Source: Kiritimatiellia bacterium
GTDB taxonomy: Bacteria; Verrucomicrobiota; Kiritimatiellia; UBA8416
Length of the DNA stretch: 8,045 nt
Assembly (NCBI GenBank): GCA_007126175.1
Contig: SLBU01000143.1
Span: forward strand, 1 to 8,045
Reading direction: 5' to 3'
Shown here: one piece after another, positions 1-5,957 of the stretch
How the letters are laid out: every line of letters begins with the position of its first letter
Position numbering within the stretch: the stretch's first letter is position 1
The notes under the pieces: model-generated
Database searches by the model: none
What the model was told of the DNA's origin: nothing
What the model saw: only the letters and a program-made list of their open reading frames with translations
Program-made: the position numbers and the translations under genes

Positions 1-371
<371 letters not shown>

Positions 372-379
372 CTAGCATT

Positions 380-398
380 CGTACAGACACGTTGTACG
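380..398 (+). other. Stem-loop near the 5' end of the thrS leader
   Basis: CGTACA (380-385) and TGTACG (393-398) are perfect inverted repeats enclosing a seven-base loop, GACACGT. The hairpin would begin about three bases from the predicted transcription start. Such 5'-terminal hairpins can protect a transcript from decay. In some bacteria thrS leaders also carry structures bound by the synthetase itself. Here the loop position equivalent to an anticodon reads CAC, which is not a threonine anticodon, so direct tRNA mimicry is not supported. The stem is short and could be chance. Confidence 0.35.
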
Positions 399-433
399 CT
401 TCGGTTGTGAAGCCATCATATTATTTAGCCTTT

Positions 434-440
434 AAGGGGG
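434..440 (+). promoter_or_regulatory. Ribosome binding site that decides the thrS start
   Basis: AAGGGGG can pair along its whole length with the 16S rRNA tail if one G-U pair is allowed. It lies five bases before the TTG at 446. No comparable site precedes the in-frame GTG at 368, so this favours the TTG start. Confidence 0.7.
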
Positions 441-445
441 ATTCA

Positions 446-2158
446 TTGGATCTGGATCGTTTGCGCCATAGTACGGCGCATGTAATGGCAGCTGCAATTT
501 GCCAGTTGTTTGAGGATGTCAAGCTGGATATTGGCCCTGCAACCGACGGCGGGTTTTATTACGACTTTGATATGCCGCACCGTCTGGCACCGGAAGATTT
601 TCCGACGATTGAGGCTGAGATGGCCCGTATTGTCGCCGAGGATGTCCCTTTCGAGCGATTCACCACCACGCGCGAGGAAGCACGCACGATGTTGGCATCC
701 CAGGGGCAAGACTACAAGATCCAGCGGCTGGCCGACATTCCCGAAGGCGAAGAAATTTCGTTTTACCGCTGTGGGGCTTTTACGGATTTGTGCCGTGGTC
801 CACATGTGGAGCGCACAGGAGAACTACGGGGGTTCAAGCTGACGTCGGTGGCGGGCTCGTATTTTCGTGGCAAGGAAACGAATCCGATGCTACAGCGAAT
901 TTATGGGATTGCGGCCGAGAGCCCGAAGGCCATCAAGGTTTTGCTCAAGCAGTTGGAGGAGGCGCAGAAGCGCGACCACCGCAAGCTGGGCAAGGAAATG
1001 GATTTATTCAGTATCCGGGAGGATGTGGGGCCTGGATTGGTGCACTGGCATCCGCGCGGTGCGCGTATTCGTTCGATTATTGAGGATTTCTGGCGGCGGG
1101 CGCATTATCGTTCGGGCTACGAGCTTCTCTATACGCCCCATATTGGGCGGGCGCAGTTGTGGCAAACCTCGGGACATGTCGATTTCTACAAGGAAAACAT
1201 GTATGCCCCGATGGAAGTGGACGGCAACGATTATTTCGTCAAGCCGATGAATTGTCCGTTTCATATTCAGATCTATAAGAGCCAGATTCGTTCCTATCGG
1301 GACTTACCCTTGCGCTGGGCAGAACTCGGGACGGTCTACCGTTATGAGAAAAGCGGCGTCTTGCATGGCCTTTTCCGGGTACGTGGCTTTACCCAGGATG
1401 ATGCCCATATTTTCTGTACGCCCGAAAAGATCGAGGACGAGATTCGGGAGACGGTTTCGTTTGCGCTGAAGATGCTGCGTGCCTTCGGTTTTGAAGAGAT
1501 TTCGGCCTATCTGGCAACGCGTCCTGAAAAGGCGGTGGGGGAACCATCGCGCTGGGAGCAGGCCACGCATTCACTGCAGCGTGCACTGGAGACGGAGGGG
1601 ATCGCATATGAAGTAGATCCCGGTGGTGGCGCTTTTTATGGGCCGAAGATCGATTTGAAGATCAAGGATGCGATCGGGCGTGAATGGCAGATGGGAACGA
1701 TCCAATTTGATTTCAACCTTCCGGAGCGGTTTGATCTTTGTTACACGGGTTCCGATGGAGATGCGAAGCATCGTCCCTACATGGTACACCGTGCCTTGCT
1801 TGGCAGCATTGAGCGATTTTTTGGGGTATTGGTGGAGCATTATGGCGGCAAGTTTCCGTTTTGGCTGGCGCCGGAACAAATGCGGATACTACCGATTTCG
1901 GATGGCCAGTTGGGGTACGCCGAGGAGGTGGCGGCCCAATTGCGCGAGCAGGATGTACGAGTCACGGTAGATCGTCGTGATGAGCGCATTGGTGCGAAAA
2001 TTCGTTTGGCTCGCAATGACCGGTTGCCCTACATGATGATTGTGGGGGCTGGGGAGCAGGAGGCTGGCACGGTCACATTGCGTGATCGTGAAGGCGAGCA
2101 AGAGGCGATGTCGGTCGAGGCAGTGTTGCTTCGGTTGCAGCAGGAAGAAAAGAGATAA
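446..2158 (+). CDS. thrS: Threonyl-tRNA synthetase lacking the TGS domain
   Basis: This cytoplasmic class II synthetase charges tRNA-Thr with threonine using ATP. From the TTG at 446 it has 570 residues, against about 640 in Escherichia coli, and begins directly in the editing domain with LRHSTAHVMA. The editing site has the HxxxH (H8, H12) and CxxxH (C116, H120) motifs. The catalytic core runs from about residue 195 to 470: motif 1 region around WHPRGARIRSIIEDFWR, motif 2 around YRYEKSGVLHG with FRVRGF, and motif 3 in MVHRALLGSIERFFG. The zinc ligands are C270, H321 and H448. The anticodon-binding domain fills residues 475-570. An upstream GTG at 368 would add 26 residues, but these do not resemble a TGS domain, lack a ribosome site and overlap the promoter. 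It is the first gene of the run, with infC about 21 bases downstream. The identity is certain; the exact start is likely. Confidence 0.97.
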   Translation: MDLDRLRHSTAHVMAAAICQLFEDVKLDIGPATDGGFYYDFDMPHRLAPEDFPTIEAEMARIVAEDVPFERFTTTREEARTMLASQGQDYKIQRLADIPEGEEISFYRCGAFTDLCRGPHVERTGELRGFKLTSVAGSYFRGKETNPMLQRIYGIAAESPKAIKVLLKQLEEAQKRDHRKLGKEMDLFSIREDVGPGLVHWHPRGARIRSIIEDFWRRAHYRSGYELLYTPHIGRAQLWQTSGHVDFYKENMYAPMEVDGNDYFVKPMNCPFHIQIYKSQIRSYRDLPLRWAELGTVYRYEKSGVLHGLFRVRGFTQDDAHIFCTPEKIEDEIRETVSFALKMLRAFGFEEISAYLATRPEKAVGEPSRWEQATHSLQRALETEGIAYEVDPGGGAFYGPKIDLKIKDAIGREWQMGTIQFDFNLPERFDLCYTGSDGDAKHRPYMVHRALLGSIERFFGVLVEHYGGKFPFWLAPEQMRILPISDGQLGYAEEVAAQLREQDVRVTVDRRDERIGAKIRLARNDRLPYMMIVGAGEQEAGTVTLRDREGEQEAMSVEAVLLRLQQEEKR

Positions 2159-2168
2159 CAGTAGCAGT

Positions 2169-2182
2169 GGAGGTTCATTATT
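2169..2182 (+). promoter_or_regulatory. Shine-Dalgarno and ATT initiation site of infC
   Basis: GGAGG (2169-2173) is followed by TTCATT and then ATT at 2180-2182, a spacing of six bases. A second ATT at 2177 would be only three bases away, too close. In this frame a TAG stop lies at 2162, and no ATG, GTG or TTG occurs before 2225. That later GTG would remove the conserved RVNHKIRVPEV segment. An ATT start at infC is well known in enterobacteria, where IF-3 represses its own translation by rejecting the abnormal start codon. The same control is plausible here but inferred. Confidence 0.8.
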
Positions 2183-2698
2183 CGCGCGTTTATCAGAGTC
2201 AATCATAAGATCCGGGTACCGGAGGTGCGTCTTACGGCAGCAGATGGAACGGTGCTTGGTGTTATGCCCACGCGTGAGGCGATGCGAATCGCCCAGGATG
2301 CAGATCTGGATCTGGTAGAGATTTCCCCGACGGCGAAGCCGCCTGTGTGTAAGATCATGGATTACGGGAAATATCGTTACGAGCAGGGGCGTAAGGAGCG
2401 GGAGAAGCGTAAGCACCAGCATCAGACGGTGGTCAAGGAGATCAAGTTTCGCCCGGGGGTGGAGGAGCATGACTACGAGACGAAGTTGCAACATGTGCGC
2501 GAATTTCTTTCGAAGGGCAACAAGGTGAAGATCACCTTGACCTACCGGGGTAGGGAGAATGCGCATCGTGAGCTTGGGGAAGCGGTTGTCGATCGCGTCC
2601 TGAAGGACTGCGAGGATATTGCGGTTGTCGATCAGGCACCCAAGCGTATGGGGCGCATGGTCATTGCCATGCTCGGTGTTCGTAGCGCCAAGGGTTGA
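2180..2698 (+). CDS. infC: Translation initiation factor IF-3 (ATT start)
   Basis: IF-3 binds the 30S ribosomal subunit, prevents early joining of 50S and checks the start codon and initiator tRNA. Starting at ATT the protein has 172 residues, the usual family length. The N-domain carries RVNHKIRVPEVRL (residues 6-18), GVMPTREAMRIA (27-38) and the IF-3 signature PTAKPPVCKIMDYGKYRYE (50-68). A charged Lys/Arg/Glu/Gln linker spans about 69-84. The C-domain has KEIKFRPGVEEHDYETKL (86-103), FLSKGNKVKITLTYRGRE (109-126) and APKRMGRMV (153-161). It lies between thrS and a malic enzyme; thrS-infC is a classic pair, but the usual rpmI and rplT do not follow. Regulation by its own product through the ATT codon is likely. 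A start at the GTG at 2225 would give 157 residues and lose conserved sequence. Confidence 0.96.
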   Translation: MRAFIRVNHKIRVPEVRLTAADGTVLGVMPTREAMRIAQDADLDLVEISPTAKPPVCKIMDYGKYRYEQGRKEREKRKHQHQTVVKEIKFRPGVEEHDYETKLQHVREFLSKGNKVKITLTYRGRENAHRELGEAVVDRVLKDCEDIAVVDQAPKRMGRMVIAMLGVRSAKG

Positions 2699-2718
2699 TT
2701 ACGCATGGAGATGACCGC

Positions 2719-4014
2719 ATGGATTTTTCTCGTGAAGAGGTTTTGCGATATCATATGGGAGGCAAAGTGGGGATGCGTTGTGCGCGTCCACTTGCCACGG
2801 TAGAGGATTTGTGTCTTGCCTACACGCCGGGGGTTGCCGAGGCGGTACGCGCGATTGCTGCGGATCCGGATAGTGCCCGCACCTATTCTTCGCGTGGGAA
2901 TCTCGTGGCGGTTGTGAGCGATGGCACGGCAATTCTGGGGTTGGGGGATTTGGGGGCAACGGCCTCGATTCCGGTTATGGAAGGTAAGGCGGTGTTATTC
3001 AAGTCCTTTGGGGATGTGGATGCTTGGCCCGTGCCGCTGAACCGTTGTCGCCAAGGCGGGGGAGACCGGGGGCCAACTGATCCTGGGCGCGTGATTGAGA
3101 TTGTGGCGGCATTGGCACCGATGTATGGCGGCATCAATCTAGAAGATATTGCGGCGCCCGCCTGTTTTGAGATTGAAGACAGGTTGGATGCAATGTTGGA
3201 TATACCCGTTTTTCATGACGATCAATGGGGCACAGCCGTGATTACGCTTGCAGGCGTACTGAACTATTGCGTTTTGTGTGAGCGTGACCTCTCGGAGCTG
3301 CGTTGTGTGATCAATGGTGCGGGGGCTGCCGGTATTCGCATTGCAGAAATGCTCAAGGCTGCGGGAGCCCGGGATGTGACCCTGTGTGATTCGCGTGGCA
3401 TTGTGACGCGCCGCCGGGAAGCACTTTCGGGCAAGAAGGCGGAACATGCGGTTGATCGCCCGGTTGGCACAGTGGGGGATGCCTTGCAAAATGCCCATGT
3501 TTTTATTGGGGTTTCGGTGGCCGATTGCATCAAACGGGCTGATGTCGAGGCGATGGCTCCCTACCCGGCAATTTTTGCCATGGCGAACCCGGTGCCGGAA
3601 ATTCATCCGGATCTGGTTGCGGCCACGCTGCATGGTGCTCCCTATGTGATGGCCACGGGCCGCTCGGATTTCCCCAATCAAATCAATAATGTACTCGGAT
3701 TTCCATTTTTATTTCGGGGGGCGTTAGATGCTGGGGCGAGTACGATCAATCTCGCCATGAAGACAGCGGCTGCGCGGGCCTTGGCGGATTTGGCGCGGCG
3801 CGAGGTGCCAGGGCAGGTGTGCTCGTATTATCCAGGGGAAGACTTGGTGTTCGGGGCTGGTTACTTGATTCCGAAGCCGTTCGACCGTCGTTTGTTTGAG
3901 GATGTATCGGTTGCAGTGGCGGAAGCCGCGATTCAATCGGGAGTGGCGGCAGGCGGTGCTGACGCGACTGCGATCCGCCGGCGTCTGGTCCAGCGCAATC
4001 TGGAACGTCTTTGA
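2719..4014 (+). CDS. Malic enzyme, NAD(P)-dependent (oxaloacetate-decarboxylating type)
   Basis: The enzyme oxidatively decarboxylates malate to pyruvate and CO2, producing NADH or NADPH, in the cytoplasm. The 431-residue protein is of the short bacterial form. The malic N-domain includes AYTPGVAEAV with the likely catalytic Tyr35, VMEGKAVLFK with the likely catalytic Lys90, and the metal-binding segments GGINLEDI (Glu142, Asp143) and FHDDQ (Asp167/Asp168). A Rossmann domain follows with INGAGAAG (198-205) and a strand ending in CDSRG (223-227), then MANPVPEI and GRSDFPNQINN. Cofactor preference cannot be decided by eye. Two oddities are a polar, Gly-rich stretch at about 108-120 where I recall family members being shorter, and Trp170 where HDDQH is common. 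The ATG at 2719 has GGAG eight bases upstream; a TTG at 2695 in the same frame overlaps the infC stop and is less likely. No phosphotransacetylase-like extension is present. Confidence 0.93.
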   Translation: MDFSREEVLRYHMGGKVGMRCARPLATVEDLCLAYTPGVAEAVRAIAADPDSARTYSSRGNLVAVVSDGTAILGLGDLGATASIPVMEGKAVLFKSFGDVDAWPVPLNRCRQGGGDRGPTDPGRVIEIVAALAPMYGGINLEDIAAPACFEIEDRLDAMLDIPVFHDDQWGTAVITLAGVLNYCVLCERDLSELRCVINGAGAAGIRIAEMLKAAGARDVTLCDSRGIVTRRREALSGKKAEHAVDRPVGTVGDALQNAHVFIGVSVADCIKRADVEAMAPYPAIFAMANPVPEIHPDLVAATLHGAPYVMATGRSDFPNQINNVLGFPFLFRGALDAGASTINLAMKTAAARALADLARREVPGQVCSYYPGEDLVFGAGYLIPKPFDRRLFEDVSVAVAEAAIQSGVAAGGADATAIRRRLVQRNLERL

Positions 4015-4027
4015 GAGGAGCGTGTGT

Positions 4028-4984
4028 ATGTGGAACAAGCTATGGTTATCTGTGGTGCTATTTGGTTGGTGTCCGGTTGTGGTTGCATCGGTTCAGATTG
4101 ATGGTGTTGCGGCATATGTGGATGCGCATGTTATTACGGTGAGTGATGTGCTGGGCGCATCGAGCACACTGCAGCAGCAGTTGCGGGAGGGGCGTTCGGG
4201 GCGTGCTGCCAATGATCTATATCGGGAGGTACTGGAGGAGTTGATCGCCCGCAAACTGATCGTGGATGCCTACGAGCACCAACGCGAGATTCAGATTCCG
4301 CCGATGATGATTGATGCGCGGGTGCAAGAGGTGATTCAGGAGTTATTCCGGGGGGATCGTAATGCGTTTTTGCGGGCCTTGGGGGAAGAGGGACGGAGTG
4401 AGCGCAATTGGCGCGAAGAGATTCGCGAGCAAGTGGTTGTCCGTGCGATGCGTAATTTGCGTGTAGACCGGCATGTGCACATATCACCGACGGAGATGCG
4501 TGCCTTTTATGATGCAAACCAGGCGCGTTTTTCGCAACCGGGATCCGTGACCTATCGCATGTTGGTGCTGGGGGCAGCGGGGGACGATCCGGAGGCGGTC
4601 TCGACCGGGTCTGAGCAGGTGGCTGCCGCGCTGCAGGCTGGCGAGGATTTTGCGGATGTGGTGCGTCGTTTTTCGGTGGATCGTTTTGCCGAGCAAGGTG
4701 GGTTGCGGGGGCCTGTTGATCCTGTGCAGTTGCGCGAAGAGGTGCGGAACCCCTTGATGGAGATGGATGTTGGTGCGGTGCTTGGGCCGCTTGCGCTGGG
4801 GGAGAATCAGTTTTGGTTGCAATTGGTGCAGCATGATCCTGCGCAGCAGCTTTCCTTTGCGGAGGCCTATGATCAGATCGAGATGCTGTTGTTTCGCGAG
4901 CGGGCGGAAGCCTTGTATGACGCCTGGCTTGCGCGGCTGCGAGCAGCAGCTTTCGTCACGGTTGCAGTGGAAACCCCCTTTTGA
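4028..4984 (+). CDS. Secreted SurA/PpiC-type peptidyl-prolyl isomerase-like chaperone
   Basis: This is probably a periplasmic folding factor for envelope proteins, related to SurA. The 318-residue protein begins with a signal peptide: Lys4, a hydrophobic stretch (about 5-20) and a likely cleavage near VVVAS (18-22). The Cys at 15 has no proper lipobox. The SurA N-domain opens with QIDGVAAYVDAHVITVSDVL (23-42) and continues as helices to about 165, including EVLEELIARKLIVDAYE. One parvulin domain spans about 172-270, with FADVVRRFSVDRFAEQGGLRG (208-228) as its clearest match. The two usual active-site histidines are replaced by Met178 and Trp263, so isomerase activity is doubtful and a chaperone role more likely. 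A final helical segment follows (277-310). The start has GAGGAG seven bases upstream, and the gene lies 13 bases after the malic enzyme. In proteobacteria surA also lies just upstream of rsmA, which supports the assignment. Confidence 0.82.
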   Translation: MWNKLWLSVVLFGWCPVVVASVQIDGVAAYVDAHVITVSDVLGASSTLQQQLREGRSGRAANDLYREVLEELIARKLIVDAYEHQREIQIPPMMIDARVQEVIQELFRGDRNAFLRALGEEGRSERNWREEIREQVVVRAMRNLRVDRHVHISPTEMRAFYDANQARFSQPGSVTYRMLVLGAAGDDPEAVSTGSEQVAAALQAGEDFADVVRRFSVDRFAEQGGLRGPVDPVQLREEVRNPLMEMDVGAVLGPLALGENQFWLQLVQHDPAQQLSFAEAYDQIEMLLFRERAEALYDAWLARLRAAAFVTVAVETPF

Positions 4985-5015
4985 GCAAGTGGGTGCGGGA
5001 GGTAGGTGAGCGCGA

Positions 5016-5957
5016 GTGACAGCAGCGAATCCTTTGGCGGGAGATGTCTGGCCTGTCGGGGCCTTCACGCGACCATCTGTCGTGCGCGCATGGCTGCGGG
5101 AAGCCGACATTCGTCCGAATCGCTTGCTGGGACAGAATTTTCTGATTGATGGCAATATTCTACAGATTTTGCTGGATGCCGCGGGGGTCGTGGGTACGGA
5201 TCGGGTATTGGAGATTGGGCCGGGCCTGGGTGCATTGACGGCCGGGCTGCTATCGCGTGGTGCGCAGGTTGTGGCGGTGGAGAAGGATGTCCGATTGGTT
5301 CCTTTACTGGAGGCGCATCTTTCGGCATACGCGCATGTGCGCATTCTGCATGGCGATGCGCTGGATATGGCCGAAAATCTGCTAGAGTCAGAAGGAATCA
5401 ACAAGGTGGTAGCGAATTTACCGTACACGCCGGGAACGCGCATTCTTGTGGACCTGGCGACAAGTCCGCTGCGCCCGGAGCGGATTACGGTTATGGTGCA
5501 AGATGAAGTTGCCGGGCGCGTAACGGCTGCACCAGGGAGTACCGCGTTTGGCTTGCTGGGCTTGTGGTGCCGAATCTTCCATGCGGTAACCTATGTAAAA
5601 CGGGTGAGTCCGAATTGTTTCTGGCCACGCCCGCAGGTGCAATCGGCCATAATCCTGCTGGAGCGTCTAGCGAGCCCCTTGCTTCCGGAGAAAGGGTGGC
5701 CGTTTTTCCAGCATTTGACGCGTCGACTCTTTCAGCAACGTCGCAAACAGATGGGGCATTTGTTGACAATGTTGTATCCCCAGCCTTCCCCCACGGGAAA
5801 GACGGCGGTTTCACTGCTGCCGGAGGCTTGCCGGCAATTGCGGCCCGAGGCACTTCCTCTTGACGTTTGGTGTTCGCTATCCGAAAACATGCGTATGCAC
5901 TTTGAACCTGACGAGACACTGTTGCTTGCAACAGAGGGAGAGGATCATGGCTGGTGA
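5016..5957 (+). CDS. rsmA: 16S rRNA (adenine1518-N6/adenine1519-N6)-dimethyltransferase
   Basis: RsmA (KsgA) uses S-adenosylmethionine to dimethylate two adjacent adenines in the loop of helix 45 of 16S rRNA, a late 30S assembly step. The protein has 313 residues, about 40 more than the Escherichia coli enzyme, partly from a roughly 25-residue N-terminal lead-in. Motifs in order are LGQNFLID (38-45), EIGPGLGALT (66-75) for the methyl donor, VEKD (88-91), GDALD (113-117), the catalytic NLPYTPGT (134-141), and FWPRPQVQS (202-210). The C-terminal helical domain contains LTRRLFQQRRKQM (234-246). The GTG at 5016 is preceded by AGGTGAG five bases upstream and GGAGG thirteen bases upstream; a start further inside cannot be excluded because the conserved region begins near residue 25. 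It follows the surA-like gene by 31 bases and overlaps mutS by 11, consistent with co-transcription. Confidence 0.95.
   Translation: MTAANPLAGDVWPVGAFTRPSVVRAWLREADIRPNRLLGQNFLIDGNILQILLDAAGVVGTDRVLEIGPGLGALTAGLLSRGAQVVAVEKDVRLVPLLEAHLSAYAHVRILHGDALDMAENLLESEGINKVVANLPYTPGTRILVDLATSPLRPERITVMVQDEVAGRVTAAPGSTAFGLLGLWCRIFHAVTYVKRVSPNCFWPRPQVQSAIILLERLASPLLPEKGWPFFQHLTRRLFQQRRKQMGHLLTMLYPQPSPTGKTAVSLLPEACRQLRPEALPLDVWCSLSENMRMHFEPDETLLLATEGEDHGW

Noticed and set aside
380..398. Leader hairpin as a tRNA-Thr anticodon mimic for ThrRS autoregulation
   Set aside because: The loop has seven bases, but the three central positions read CAC, not a threonine anticodon. CGT occurs only at the loop's 3' end.
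2213..2223. CCGG-GTA-CCGG palindrome near the start of infC
   Set aside because: It lies inside codons of the conserved IRVPEV segment and has a three-base centre, so it is best explained by coding constraint.
1889..2566. A 225-codon open frame on the minus strand across the thrS and infC junction
   Set aside because: The Leu/Arg/His-rich product looked briefly like a membrane protein but shows no proper hydrophobic segments and is opposite conserved coding sequence.
2695..2697. TTG overlapping the infC stop as the start of the malic enzyme
   Set aside because: The ATG at 2719 has a GGAG at a normal distance and begins exactly where family similarity begins.
4484..5443. A 319-codon open frame on the minus strand across the surA-like and rsmA genes
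   Set aside because: Its product is rich in Arg, Pro, Ser and His with no recognisable motif, and it lies opposite two well-supported genes. It is a by-product of base composition and codon bias.
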